Positions 35,323 to 44,547 of a stretch of 56,323 nt of DNA are shown piece after piece. The notes below the pieces were generated by a model, which saw only the letters and a list, made by a program, of their open reading frames with translations, was not told where the DNA came from and did no database searches. The stretch is taken from positions 1 to 56,323 of the forward strand of contig NBMC01000006.1 of the NCBI GenBank assembly GCA_002084805.1. Reading direction: 5' to 3'. The first letter of the stretch is position 1; each line of letters begins with the position of its first letter. The stretch is from Spirochaetaceae bacterium 4572_59. Lineage in GTDB: Bacteria; Spirochaetota; Spirochaetia; DSM-2461. A program made the position numbers and the translations under genes.

Positions 35323-36060
35323 ATGGATAATTTTATTACTTCCATTCACGGAATTGAAGAATCCCTGAAAAAGAATACCAAAGCTGCCGTACTTTATATT
35401 TCAAAATCAAATAAAAGAATTGATCAGCTGGAGCAAAGCGCTCGAAAAGTGGGAGTGACCGTTCAGAAAATTGATAATAAAGAACTGGACCGTATGTGTG
35501 CTAAGGGTGAAAATAAGGGTGTGGCTCTGAAGGTTCAGATAACACAGAGTGTCTCTGAAGTCCGTTATCAGGATATTAAAAATTTTATCCGTCATAACGA
35601 GCATAAGGATCAGCTTCTGGTCCTGGTTCTGGACGGTATAACCGATCCTCATAACTTTGGTGCGATTCTGAGGTCTGCCGATCAGTTCGGTGTTGATCTT
35701 GTTGTCACAGCAGAAAAAAGAAGTGCCAGTATCAATGCAACAGTCGCCAAGGTCTCCGTAGGAGCCCATGCCTGGGTCCCCACTCTTCAGGTTACCAATC
35801 TCGTTCGCACTCTGGAGGAGCTGCAAAAAAGTGGTTTCTGGATTTACGGTGCGGATATGGGTGGTGGTACTGCTCCCGAAACAGATCTAAAAGGCAAAAC
35901 TGTTCTGGTTATGGGCAGCGAAGGCGCCGGAATCTCCCGTTTGGTCCGCGAAAAATGCGATACCATGGTTAGTATTCCCACATCTGGCCATGTGGATTCA
36001 CTGAATGTTTCAGTGGCTGCAGGAATCCTTATGTATGAGGTCGTCCGTCAGAGAGGCTGA
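35323..36060 (+). CDS. rlmB: 23S rRNA 2'-O-methyltransferase, RlmB/TrmH (SPOUT) family
   Basis: A 245-residue SPOUT methyltransferase. The N-terminal substrate-binding domain (about 1-75) starts ITSIHGIEESLKKNTKAAVL; the catalytic domain has the three conserved motifs VLDGITDPHNFGAILRSAD, LVMGSEGAGISRLV and IPTSGHVDSLNVSVAAGIL. RlmB methylates the ribose of G2251 in 23S rRNA; related TrmH proteins act on tRNA Gm18, so the exact target is likely but not certain. It overlaps the convergent PatB-like gene by 51 bases. Confidence 0.88.
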   Translation: MDNFITSIHGIEESLKKNTKAAVLYISKSNKRIDQLEQSARKVGVTVQKIDNKELDRMCAKGENKGVALKVQITQSVSEVRYQDIKNFIRHNEHKDQLLVLVLDGITDPHNFGAILRSADQFGVDLVVTAEKRSASINATVAKVSVGAHAWVPTLQVTNLVRTLEELQKSGFWIYGADMGGGTAPETDLKGKTVLVMGSEGAGISRLVREKCDTMVSIPTSGHVDSLNVSVAAGILMYEVVRQRG

Positions 36061-37215
36061 TAGTTTTTTCAGGCCCTCCTCCAGTAGGGAGCGGGGGCAG
36101 CCGTAGTTAAGACGGAAGAAGCCGTCTCCCCCTTCACCAAACCAGCGTCCTTCCACGAGGGCAATCTTTCCAATCTGAATAAAACGTTTTTCCAGCTCTT
36201 TGTGATTTATACCGCAATTCCGGAAATCCAGCCATCCAATAAATCCCGCATCTGGAGTCATAAGATTAACTTCAGGGAGTTCTGTTTTCAAATAGGATTC
36301 TATATAGCCAATATTACTGTTCAGGTACTTTTTCAGCTCTGTCAGCCACTCTCCCCCTCTCGTATAGGCCGCTTCGCCGATTGTCAGGGCCAGAGCAGAA
36401 CCTTCAGAGAGAGAAAAGCGTTTAAGTTCCTGAAAAAAGCGTTCTCTTTTCTTTTTATCTGCTAGAACGGCAATAGCCAGTTTTTCTCCGGCAATATTAA
36501 ATGTTTTGGAGGGTGCCTGACAGGTCATGGTATTCCTTGCTGTTTTTTCTGATAGTGAAGAGAGGGCGGTATGGGGTTTTGCTTCATTCAGTACAAGGTC
36601 AGCATGAATCTCATCGGAAATAACAAAAACATCATGTTTCAGACATATGCGACTAAGCTCCTCCAGTTCTTCTCTGGACCAGACACGTCCACCAGGGTTA
36701 TGGGGACTGCAGAGTAGTAAAAGAGAAGTTTCTTTCAGGGCTGCTTTCTCTTCCAGGTCTTTAAAATCTATATAATAACGGCCATCTCTGAGAATCAGCC
36801 GATTGACCAGGGGAGTTCTGCCATTGTTGATAATCATGTTCCGGAAGGGTTGATAAACCGGTTCCTGCAGAATAACACTATCACTCTGCTCTGAGAAAAG
36901 GGAGATTCCTAGGCTCATAGCGCTGACAATCCCCGGGATATAGATGGCATGGTTTAAGGGGACATCCCACTTATGCTGCGACTTTACCCATTTATGCCAG
37001 GCCTTCAGAAATCCCGCATTGGAAGCAGGGTATCCGTATATCTGATGATCTGCTCTTTTATACAGTGCTTCACTAACTGCATCAGGAGAGGCAAAATCCA
37101 TATCGGCCACCCAGAGGGGAAGAACGTCCGAATCTCCAAACTTCTGTTTCAGTGTTCTAGAATCCCATTTGGCGGCATTTGTGCTGGTTCTGTCAATTAT
37201 TCTGTCAAAGTTCAT
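36010..37215 (-). CDS. PatB/MalY-type PLP-dependent C-S lyase (cystathionine beta-lyase)
   Basis: A 401-residue class I/II aminotransferase-fold enzyme. Start MNFDRIIDRTSTNAAKWDS is typical for PatB/MalY. Conserved sites: DVLPLWVADMDFASPDAV, LLLCSPHNPGGRVWSREEL, VISDEIHADLVL and the PLP lysine in APSKTFNIAG. The reaction is beta-elimination of cystathionine or cysteine conjugates. The gene runs 51 bases into the convergent rlmB gene, so the last 16 codons are shared on opposite strands. Likely co-transcribed role with the AEC transporter upstream on the same strand. Confidence 0.92.
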   Translation of the reverse strand: MNFDRIIDRTSTNAAKWDSRTLKQKFGDSDVLPLWVADMDFASPDAVSEALYKRADHQIYGYPASNAGFLKAWHKWVKSQHKWDVPLNHAIYIPGIVSAMSLGISLFSEQSDSVILQEPVYQPFRNMIINNGRTPLVNRLILRDGRYYIDFKDLEEKAALKETSLLLLCSPHNPGGRVWSREELEELSRICLKHDVFVISDEIHADLVLNEAKPHTALSSLSEKTARNTMTCQAPSKTFNIAGEKLAIAVLADKKKRERFFQELKRFSLSEGSALALTIGEAAYTRGGEWLTELKKYLNSNIGYIESYLKTELPEVNLMTPDAGFIGWLDFRNCGINHKELEKRFIQIGKIALVEGRWFGEGGDGFFRLNYGCPRSLLEEGLKKLSASLTDDLIHKDSCSH

Positions 37216-37264
37216 TCTGTTCTCCCGGAAGCATCTTTTATTCAGCTGAAAATATTCCTCTGGA

Positions 37265-38215
37265 TCAACTTAAAAATTCAATCAGACTGATCCCTATTAT
37301 TGTCGTAACAGCGGATGCTGCGGTGGTAAACATGACAATCAGAGCTGCCAGTTCTCCGTCATTATCCATGGCTTCCGCCATGATGTGGCTGGATACTGCC
37401 GTAGGTGCTCCCATAATAAGAAAGACCATTCCCAATTCTGCAGCTCTGTATCCTGTCTTATAGAAAAGAGTGACCCCTATGGCCGGCATCAGTATCAGTT
37501 TAAGAAATGTGGCAGTCAGTGCCAGCCTACCCTTGTGAAGCATACCGTGATAGCTGAGTGACCCACCTATTGTGATCAGGGCAAGGGGCAGGGCCAGATC
37601 TGATAAATATTCCAGAAAGCGATGTGCTACTGCTGGAACCGGAATCTTAAACAGTGAAAAGATCAGGGCCACCAGCACAGAAAGAATTATGGGGTTTTTT
37701 ATAATATTATTCAGTGAGCGGATCAATCCTTTCATGGTAAATCCGTGCATGGGAACCGTCAGTATTACAACGGACAGAATATTGAAAAGAGGAAGAAGAA
37801 AAGCCAGAGACATGGCAGCCCGTGCCACCATTTCCTCACCATAAAGATTCAGGATCAGTGCAATGGCGATGATGACAATATTGCCTCTGAAGGATCCTTG
37901 AATAAAGGGCCCTTTCTGGTAATTCTCTGGTATGCCGAAACTGAGAAGGATTCCCAGGATATAGATTCCCGTGTAGACTCCGCAGATCAGAAGAATCTCC
38001 TTTATATTGAAAACCTGATTAAAATCCAGTGGCGAAATTTTAAGGAATGTCAGTGCAGGAAGGCCCAGTTTAAAACCTATAACGGAAGCACCAGCGAAAA
38101 AGGACTCATTCACGAGTTCTTTTTTTCTTATAAGCCAACCACATACGATCAGCAGGAATACAGGGAATACTCCCTGGAAAACAAATAGCAATATAGACAT
38201 GCCTATTTGTACCAT
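37265..38215 (-). CDS. AEC-family (auxin efflux carrier) transporter
   Basis: A 316-residue membrane protein with ten predicted helices in two halves. Signature segments are GVFPVFLLIVCGWLIRKK at the N-terminus, the middle glycine-rich FRGNIVIIAIALILNLYG and the late GMVFLIMGAPTAVSSHIMAEAM. AEC proteins move organic acids or amino-acid-like compounds. Two possible starts (38215 and 38200) differ by five residues. It sits 49 bases upstream of the PatB-like gene, so it may move a substrate or product of that enzyme. Substrate unknown. Confidence 0.88.
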   Translation of the reverse strand: MVQIGMSILLFVFQGVFPVFLLIVCGWLIRKKELVNESFFAGASVIGFKLGLPALTFLKISPLDFNQVFNIKEILLICGVYTGIYILGILLSFGIPENYQKGPFIQGSFRGNIVIIAIALILNLYGEEMVARAAMSLAFLLPLFNILSVVILTVPMHGFTMKGLIRSLNNIIKNPIILSVLVALIFSLFKIPVPAVAHRFLEYLSDLALPLALITIGGSLSYHGMLHKGRLALTATFLKLILMPAIGVTLFYKTGYRAAELGMVFLIMGAPTAVSSHIMAEAMDNDGELAALIVMFTTAASAVTTIIGISLIEFLS

Positions 38216-38417
38216 TCCAGTCGTATACTGGTAAAGGTGGAAATAGCTGAAAGAAGAAGGGAAAAGGAGGGGGGCATTACATATTAAAAGTTTGTATACC
38301 TCTTATTTTCTTATAGACTACAAAGATAAAATTCTTTAATATTCCATTAAACATAAGCAGTTATATTCTATATTGCGAATTATGCAACGCAATATAACGC
38401 AAAGCAAGGAGCGCTTC

Positions 38418-40109
38418 ATGAGTTACGATTACAGGAAGTATAAACCCTTCTCTCCAGTATCATTGCCTGACCGGACATGGCCTGATAAGGTCATTAAAAC
38501 CGCACCACAGTGGTGTAGTGTAGATCTAAGAGACGGAAATCAGGCTTTACCCATTCCTATGAATGTGGATGAGAAACTGGAACTATTCGAGCTACTCCTG
38601 CAAATTGGTTTTAAAGAGATAGAAATAGGATTTCCTTCTGCTTCTCAGACAGAATTTGATTATCTGAGAACTCTTATCGAGAGGAACATGATTCCTGATG
38701 ATGTCACTATTCAGCTGTTGACCCAGTCACGGGAGCATCTGATACGCCGGTCCTTTGAGGCTATCAAGGGATGTAAAAATGTTAATATGCATTTTTATAA
38801 CTCCACCTCTACTCTGCAGCGGGATGTGGTATTCAGGAAAGGCCGTAAAGAGATTATTGATATAGCAGTGGAAGGGGCCAGGCTGATTAAAGAGATTGCA
38901 AAAGAGCATCCCGAAACAAATCTCCATTACGAATACTCACCCGAGAGTTTTACCGGAACCGAAATGGACTTCGCCAAAGAAATCTGCGAATCCGTTATGG
39001 ATGTGATGGAACCTACGCCGGAAAATAAATTGATTCTTAACCTTCCTGCCACTGTAGAGATGCATACGGCCAATGTTCATGCTGATCAGATCGAATGGTT
39101 TTGCCGGAATATTAAAAACAGGGACTGTGTTTCCATCAGTCTTCATGCCCATAACGATAGGGGCACGGCTGTGGCTGCCTCAGAACTTGGTATAATGGCC
39201 GGTGCGGATCGTGTGGAAGGAACTCTCTTCGGAAACGGAGAGAGAACCGGTAATACCGATCTTATGAATCTTGCCATGAACCTGTACTCTCAAGGGGTGG
39301 ATCCCAAACTGGATTTTTCCATTATGGATAAGATTGTAGGGATCTACCAGCGCTGTACACGGATGGATGTCCATCCCCGTCATCCCTATGCGGGGGAGCT
39401 TGTGTATACGGCCTTTTCAGGATCTCATCAGGATGCAATTAAGAAGGGGATGGACCGCAATAAGACGAAAAACTCCGACTACTGGGAAATTCCCTATCTT
39501 CCCATAGATCCTTCGGACCTGGGTAGAGAGTACGAAGCTATTATCCGTATTAACAGTCAGTCGGGAAAGGGGGGAGTTGCCTTTATTCTTGAAGCTCAGT
39601 TCGGATATAAACTCCCCAAATCCATGCATCCTGAGTTTAGCGCTATCATCCAGAAAATTACCGATGATACGGGTAAAGAGCTGAAGGGACATGATATTTA
39701 TGAAGTTTTCTCCCGGGAATATCTGGAAGAGTCCGGTCCTTACTCCCTGGTTCAGTACGAAATTAATGCCAAGCTGGATGTGAAGAAGAGCGGTAATAAT
39801 AAACATAATGTCGGTATCAGCTGTACTCTGGATTATCATGGTGAGACCATGGATCTTGAAGGCCATGGAAACGGTCCGATTGATGCGTTCTTCCATGCTC
39901 TGCAGGGGACAAAAGCTCCGGAAGTAAATTTCCTGTCCTATAATGAGCATGCTCTGAGTGAGGGTGCTGATTCACAGGCCGTTTGCTATATTGGTGTTTC
40001 CGACGACAAGGGACAATCCTTTTTCGGTGTCGGAGTTGACAGCAGTATTAATGCGGCATCTCTGAAGGCTCTGCTTTCTGCTATGAACCGTATTGAAAAA
40101 TGTTCATAA
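38418..40109 (+). CDS. leuA: 2-isopropylmalate synthase (LeuA type 2)
   Basis: A 563-residue enzyme from the ATG at 38418 (MSYDYRKYKPFSPVSLPDRT), chosen because AAGGAG lies just upstream; an earlier TTG is unlikely. The catalytic TIM barrel shows APQWCSVDLRDGNQALPIPM, SISLHAHNDRGTAVAASELG with the metal histidines, and GTLFGNGERTGNTDLM. The C-terminal LeuA dimer/allosteric domain follows (about 430-563). Sequence resembles the type 2 branch known from actinobacteria. It condenses acetyl-CoA with 2-oxoisovalerate. leuB follows after 15 bases; leuC and leuD are not in the window. Confidence 0.93.
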   Translation: MSYDYRKYKPFSPVSLPDRTWPDKVIKTAPQWCSVDLRDGNQALPIPMNVDEKLELFELLLQIGFKEIEIGFPSASQTEFDYLRTLIERNMIPDDVTIQLLTQSREHLIRRSFEAIKGCKNVNMHFYNSTSTLQRDVVFRKGRKEIIDIAVEGARLIKEIAKEHPETNLHYEYSPESFTGTEMDFAKEICESVMDVMEPTPENKLILNLPATVEMHTANVHADQIEWFCRNIKNRDCVSISLHAHNDRGTAVAASELGIMAGADRVEGTLFGNGERTGNTDLMNLAMNLYSQGVDPKLDFSIMDKIVGIYQRCTRMDVHPRHPYAGELVYTAFSGSHQDAIKKGMDRNKTKNSDYWEIPYLPIDPSDLGREYEAIIRINSQSGKGGVAFILEAQFGYKLPKSMHPEFSAIIQKITDDTGKELKGHDIYEVFSREYLEESGPYSLVQYEINAKLDVKKSGNNKHNVGISCTLDYHGETMDLEGHGNGPIDAFFHALQGTKAPEVNFLSYNEHALSEGADSQAVCYIGVSDDKGQSFFGVGVDSSINAASLKALLSAMNRIEKCS

Positions 40110-40124
40110 TTTGAGGAGAAACAA

Positions 40125-41186
40125 ATGTCATATAAAATAGCGGTCCTCCCGGGTGACGGTATCGGACCCGAAGTAATGAAATCAGCCCTGGATGTTCTGG
40201 CAGTGGTTGAAGAAAAGTTCAGCTTCAAGCTGGAATTGGAAGAAGGTCTTATCGGCGGTTGTGCCTATGATGCCACTGGTGATCCCCTGCCAGAAGCAAC
40301 AGAAAAGCTCTGTCTTGGAGCCGATGCTGTCCTTCTGGGAAGTATCGGCGGACCCAAATGGGACAATCTCCCTCCTGAAAAAACTCCCGAGCTTGGCGGT
40401 CTGCTGGCTCTGAGAAAAAAACTGAAGCTCTATGCCAACCTGCGTCCCGCAGTTATTTATGAAGAACTGAAAGCCATGTCTCCTCTGTCAGAAAAGGTTC
40501 TGCGCGAAAAAGTTGACCTTCTTACTGTCAGGGAACTGGCTCATGGTATCTACTTTGGCGAACCAAAAGAACTTACAGACGACATGGGTCTGGATACTAT
40601 GGTCTATACAAAAGAACAGGTTGTGCGCATTGCCCGCCAGGGTTTTGAAGCAGCTCAGAGACGGAGTAAAAAACTCTGTTCTGTAGATAAAGCCAATGTC
40701 CTTTCTAGCTCCAAACTATGGAGAAAAGTGGTTATAGAGCTTGCTAAAGATTATCCTGATGTGGAACTGACCCATATGTACGTGGACAATGCTGCCATGC
40801 AGCTGATGCTTAATCCCCTGCAGTTTGATGTTATTGTCACTTCCAATCTGTTCGGAGACATCCTGTCTGATGAATCAGCTGCCATCTGCGGTTCTCTGGG
40901 GATGCTTCCTTCCGCTTCTCTTGGTGAAAAAATCAGCCTGTTTGAACCTTCTGGTGGAAGTGCTCCCGATATAGCGGGTAAAGGAATTGCCAACCCCATT
41001 GCACAAATTCTTTCACTGGCTATGATGCTGGAAATCTCCTTTGAGCTGAATGACGCTGCTGCAGCAATTCGTCGGGCCGTTGACGCTTGTGTGACCGGCG
41101 GTATCCGTACGGGTGACATCATTGAACCCGGTATGAAGGCTGTTTCTACTGATGAAATGACCAAAGAGATTATCAGCCGGATTTAA
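40125..41186 (+). CDS. leuB: 3-isopropylmalate dehydrogenase
   Basis: A 353-residue enzyme, ATG after TTGAGGAG. Family signatures: the nucleotide-binding AVLPGDGIGPEVMKSALDV, ELTHMYVDNAAMQLMLNP, the metal site FDVIVTSNLFGDILSDESA, and SLFEPSGGSAPDIAGKGIAN for NAD binding. It oxidises and decarboxylates 3-isopropylmalate to 2-oxoisocaproate in leucine synthesis. Co-transcribed with leuA and closed by a terminator. Confidence 0.96.
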   Translation: MSYKIAVLPGDGIGPEVMKSALDVLAVVEEKFSFKLELEEGLIGGCAYDATGDPLPEATEKLCLGADAVLLGSIGGPKWDNLPPEKTPELGGLLALRKKLKLYANLRPAVIYEELKAMSPLSEKVLREKVDLLTVRELAHGIYFGEPKELTDDMGLDTMVYTKEQVVRIARQGFEAAQRRSKKLCSVDKANVLSSSKLWRKVVIELAKDYPDVELTHMYVDNAAMQLMLNPLQFDVIVTSNLFGDILSDESAAICGSLGMLPSASLGEKISLFEPSGGSAPDIAGKGIANPIAQILSLAMMLEISFELNDAAAAIRRAVDACVTGGIRTGDIIEPGMKAVSTDEMTKEIISRI

Positions 41187-41213
41187 TTTCCGCTGTAATA
41201 CACTGACACTGAT

Positions 41214-41250
41214 AAAGGCTGTCGGGAGGAATCTCGGCAGCCTTTTTAAA
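41214..41250 (+). terminator. Terminator after leuB
   Basis: AAAGGCTG (41214-41221), CGGGA and GGAA loop pair with TCTCG and CAGCCTTT, then a T-run. It lies 9 bases before the stop of the convergent MurR-type gene, so it may serve both directions. Confidence 0.85.
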
Positions 41251-41258
41251 TTTACTTT

Positions 41259-42137
41259 TTATTGATTTTTCTGAATTCCTCTATGAGTCACAGCCATTGT
41301 CTGTTCAATGGACGTAATAGAATCATCCAGGTTGTTTGATACCATAAGAGTATAGAGCATATCGATGACAGCAAGCTGGTTGATTCTGGAGGTAGCGGCT
41401 CCCGGCCGATAAATTCGTTCGGAAGAGGGAACAAGCAATGCTATATCGGCAGATGATCTAACAGGGTTTTCGCTTTCCATAGTAAGAGAGATAACGGTGG
41501 CTTTTTTACTCTTTGCCTGTTTGGCAATCTCTATCATAACAGTGTTCTCGCCGGAATAAGAGGTGACAAAGGCAACATCAGCTTCATGGATCATTGATGC
41601 GGCAGTGAGTTGCAGATCTGTATCCGATGTATAGAATGCCGGTAAGCCGAGACGAATGAGTTTCTGCATGAAATCATAAGCCACCACACCGGAAGCTCCA
41701 ATACCAAAAAGTTTAATGGAATTGGCGGCTCTCATTGCTTGTACCGCTTGATTAACGGAATCGGGATCAAGGGTCGACTTAAGGGATGACAGGGCGCGCT
41801 GGGTTCTCTCGACAACACCGTTTATAACCTGTATAGCTGACTTTTCTGACTCCAGTTCAAGATCCGGTATATATCTTTCATCCGAGTCACGGAAGACATC
41901 CCGAGCCAGACGAAGCTTGAAATTGCTGAAACTTCCGAAACCGATCCGCTTGCAGAAACGTATTACCGCTGCCTGACTGGAACCGCTCTGTTTTCCAAGT
42001 TCTCTTACAGTATAATAGAGAGTTTTTTTAGGATTCTTATAAACATAATCCGCAATTTTACGTTCGGATTCCGATAGTGTATGTAAATGAGCATTTACGC
42101 TAACAAAAGCTCCTTCGATATTGTCAGGTCCATCCAT
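41259..42137 (-). CDS. RpiR-family regulator with SIS domain, MurR-like
   Basis: A 292-residue regulator. The ATG at 42137 (MDGPDNIEGAFVSVNAHLHT) follows AAGGA; longer readings would run into the murQ stop region. N-terminal RpiR helix-turn-helix: LSESERKIADYVYKNPKKTL and LGKQSGSSQAAVIRFCKRIG. C-terminal SIS domain (about 115-250) with IKLFGIGASGVVAYDF and VAFVTSYSGENTVMIEIAKQ. MurR in E. coli binds MurNAc 6-phosphate and represses murQ. Adjacency to murQ and to the divergent anmK operon makes the same job likely here. Confidence 0.85.
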   Translation of the reverse strand: MDGPDNIEGAFVSVNAHLHTLSESERKIADYVYKNPKKTLYYTVRELGKQSGSSQAAVIRFCKRIGFGSFSNFKLRLARDVFRDSDERYIPDLELESEKSAIQVINGVVERTQRALSSLKSTLDPDSVNQAVQAMRAANSIKLFGIGASGVVAYDFMQKLIRLGLPAFYTSDTDLQLTAASMIHEADVAFVTSYSGENTVMIEIAKQAKSKKATVISLTMESENPVRSSADIALLVPSSERIYRPGAATSRINQLAVIDMLYTLMVSNNLDDSITSIEQTMAVTHRGIQKNQ

Positions 42138-42159
42138 TTTATATTCCTTCTTCTGAATA

Positions 42160-43107
42160 TCATAATTTTGAAGCAGAATCCTTTTTCCTGTAGAGTTGAA
42201 TTGTTTCTGCAATAGGTCCGTTGCTCTCGGCAACAAGACACTCAGCAGTTTTCTTATCAATTTTAAGAATGATCATGAGAATCGCTATCTTAGGTCTATT
42301 GCCGGAATCTTCGTAAGCTTGTTTTGCCAGCTCTTCAGAGCAGGAAGTTGCCTGTTTGATAAGTCTTTTTGAACGCTCTACCAGTTTTTTATTGACGGGA
42401 GTCAAATCAACCATAAGGTTGCTATATACCTTTCCTATACGAATCATACTTGCTGTGGTTATCATATTGAGTACAAGTTTCTGTGCTGTACCAGCTTTCA
42501 TCCTTGTAGAACCTGTTACAACTTCAGGACCAACATCCAGGAAAATAATATGCTTTGCGTGGTCATAGGTCTTTGATCCCTTGTTGCAGCTGATTGCAGC
42601 TACAACTGAACCAATTTTACGGGCATAAGCCATAGCTCCCAGAACATATGGTGCCTGTCCGGAAGCTGTGATTCCTACAAGAACATCATTTTTTGTAAAA
42701 CCTAACTGTTCAATGGCTTTTACACCGGCATCTGCATCATCTTCGGCATCCTCAATAGAACGCACCAGGGCATCCAGTCCTCCAGCTATCACTCCCTGAA
42801 CCATGCTCCTGTCAACACCGAATGTCGGCGGACATTCAGAGGCATCCAGAACTCCCAGTCTTCCAGAGGTTCCGGCACCGATATAAAAAAGTCTCCCACC
42901 TTTTTTAAATGATATTACAACATCTTCAACGAGTGCTGATATGGAGTCCAGCTGACTCTCTACTGCCAAAGGAACCTGCTTGTCTTCTTCATTGATGATT
43001 CGCAGTATGTCACTGACAGGCATTGTATCAATATCCATCGACTTCTTATTCCGCTGCTCTGTTGTGAATAAATCTAACATCTCTTGATTTATTGTTGTAT
43101 CGATCAT
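42160..43107 (-). CDS. murQ: N-acetylmuramic acid 6-phosphate etherase MurQ
   Basis: A 315-residue etherase. SIS-domain signature GAGTSGRLGVLDASECPPTF (about 77-96) with the catalytic glutamate E91, and a second glutamate near E122; both are shifted by eight from E. coli MurQ (E83, E114). VGPEVVTGSTRMKAGTAQKL is also diagnostic. The enzyme splits the lactyl ether of MurNAc 6-phosphate to GlcNAc 6-phosphate and lactate. The MurR-type regulator follows downstream. Divergent from anmK, which makes its substrate. Confidence 0.96.
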   Translation of the reverse strand: MIDTTINQEMLDLFTTEQRNKKSMDIDTMPVSDILRIINEEDKQVPLAVESQLDSISALVEDVVISFKKGGRLFYIGAGTSGRLGVLDASECPPTFGVDRSMVQGVIAGGLDALVRSIEDAEDDADAGVKAIEQLGFTKNDVLVGITASGQAPYVLGAMAYARKIGSVVAAISCNKGSKTYDHAKHIIFLDVGPEVVTGSTRMKAGTAQKLVLNMITTASMIRIGKVYSNLMVDLTPVNKKLVERSKRLIKQATSCSEELAKQAYEDSGNRPKIAILMIILKIDKKTAECLVAESNGPIAETIQLYRKKDSASKL

Positions 43108-43207
43108 TTATCTTTCTCCATAGATAGGATTTATAACATCTACTGATAGGTGAAGAACGAGACATTATTACTAATTTAAAGCTAACACTTGTTGTGGGAA
43201 ATGTAAA

Positions 43208-43220
43208 GAAATAAAATTTC
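43208..43220. promoter_or_regulatory. Palindrome between murQ and anmK, candidate MurR operator
   Basis: GAAAT-AAA-ATTTC is a perfect short inverted repeat at 43208-43220 within the 140-base divergent gap. RpiR-family operators are commonly of the GAAA-N-TTTC kind, so this is the best local candidate for MurR control of both transcripts. The AT richness makes a chance match possible. Confidence 0.45.
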
Positions 43221-43247
43221 AAAATAATTCTTGTAAAGTGAAACATT

Positions 43248-44507
43248 GTGTCATATCATGTATTTATGTCGATCATGAATATATCAGAGAATGAAACAGC
43301 GTTTATCTCCTCCTATCGGAAAAGAAAGGCTCACAGAGTCATAGGTCTTATGTCTGGAACTTCTCTGGATGGGGTTGATGCTGTACTGGTTGATATCCAG
43401 TCCTCTACACAGAATTCAGCTGATAAAATTACTCTTTTGCACCATGTATATCTTCCATATACTGATCCTTTAAGAAAAATGGTCGCTGATTTGTGTAGTC
43501 TTGACAGAGCAAAAATCGATAATCTGGTTTCCGTACACTTCGGGCTTTCCGAGTGGTATGCTCAAGTCGTATTGGATCTACTTGATGAATGCGCTTGTGA
43601 TGCTGATTCTATCGATATGATTTGTATGCATGGACAGACCGTCTGGCATGCCCCTGTTCCGAAAAGTTTTCCGGGACCTCATGGCGAGATCATGGTAAAA
43701 GGGACTCTGCAACTGGGAGCAAGTTCTGTTGTACGGGAAAGAACCGGAATCCCGGTAGTATCTGATCTCCGTTCCGCAGATATGGCTGCCGGGGGAGAGG
43801 GGGCACCATTATCCCCATTCACAGATTTACAACTCTTTGGAAGTGAGAGTGAAGGTCGTATTATCCAAAATATCGGTGGTATCGGAAATGCTACGATACT
43901 TCCGGAAGGTTCCAGTAAGAGTAAAGTTTTTGCTTTTGATACAGGACCCGGGAATATGATTATCGATGCAATAGTAGAACTAAAAACAGAAGGTGCTCAG
44001 CATTATGATCCTGAAGGGAGCATTGCAGCTACAGGAACAGTTTGTGAAGAACTTGTCAGGGAATGTATGCTTGACGAATATTTTCAGAGAAAGCCACCAA
44101 AGAGTACCGGACGAGAAATCTATGGTGTTGATTTTACCAGAGATTTCTTACAACGAACGAATAAGAGAGGGCTCTCTTTTGAAGATAGTGTCGCTACTGC
44201 GACAGCTTTTACCGCCGAATCGATTGCAAGATCATATAAGGATTTTATTTTACCGTACTGTTCTATTGCAAAAACCCTGATCTGCGGTGGTGGTGCTTTA
44301 AATCTGACATTGCTTCAGATGATACAGGATAGAGTTCCAGAAGGGATAGAAGTTACGACTACGAACTCCTATGGCATTCCTGATCAAGGACGTGAAGCTA
44401 TGGCCTTTGCTGTGATAGGACATGAATCTCTTATGGGTAGACCAGGAAACCTTCCTGAAGTGACAGGCGCTAAAGCTCCCGTTGTTCTTGGTGTGGTGAC
44501 CTTGTGA
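43248..44507 (+). CDS. anmK: Anhydro-N-acetylmuramic acid kinase AnmK
   Basis: A 419-residue kinase from a GTG at 43248; ATG codons at 43266 and 43275 are equally possible because no clear ribosome site is visible. AnmK motifs: RVIGLMSGTSLDGVDAVLVD for ATP phosphate binding, ICMHGQTVWHAP, ADMAAGGEGAPLSPFTD for substrate, IIQNIGGIGNATIL. The enzyme hydrolyses the 1,6-anhydro ring while phosphorylating anhMurNAc to MurNAc 6-phosphate, feeding MurQ. First gene of a nine-gene operon; the importer's binding-protein gene follows after 40 bases. Confidence 0.95.
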   Translation: MSYHVFMSIMNISENETAFISSYRKRKAHRVIGLMSGTSLDGVDAVLVDIQSSTQNSADKITLLHHVYLPYTDPLRKMVADLCSLDRAKIDNLVSVHFGLSEWYAQVVLDLLDECACDADSIDMICMHGQTVWHAPVPKSFPGPHGEIMVKGTLQLGASSVVRERTGIPVVSDLRSADMAAGGEGAPLSPFTDLQLFGSESEGRIIQNIGGIGNATILPEGSSKSKVFAFDTGPGNMIIDAIVELKTEGAQHYDPEGSIAATGTVCEELVRECMLDEYFQRKPPKSTGREIYGVDFTRDFLQRTNKRGLSFEDSVATATAFTAESIARSYKDFILPYCSIAKTLICGGGALNLTLLQMIQDRVPEGIEVTTTNSYGIPDQGREAMAFAVIGHESLMGRPGNLPEVTGAKAPVVLGVVTL

Positions 44508-44547
44508 TTTTAGTGAATTGCTTTTTTAAATTTCTAAGGAGGAAAGA

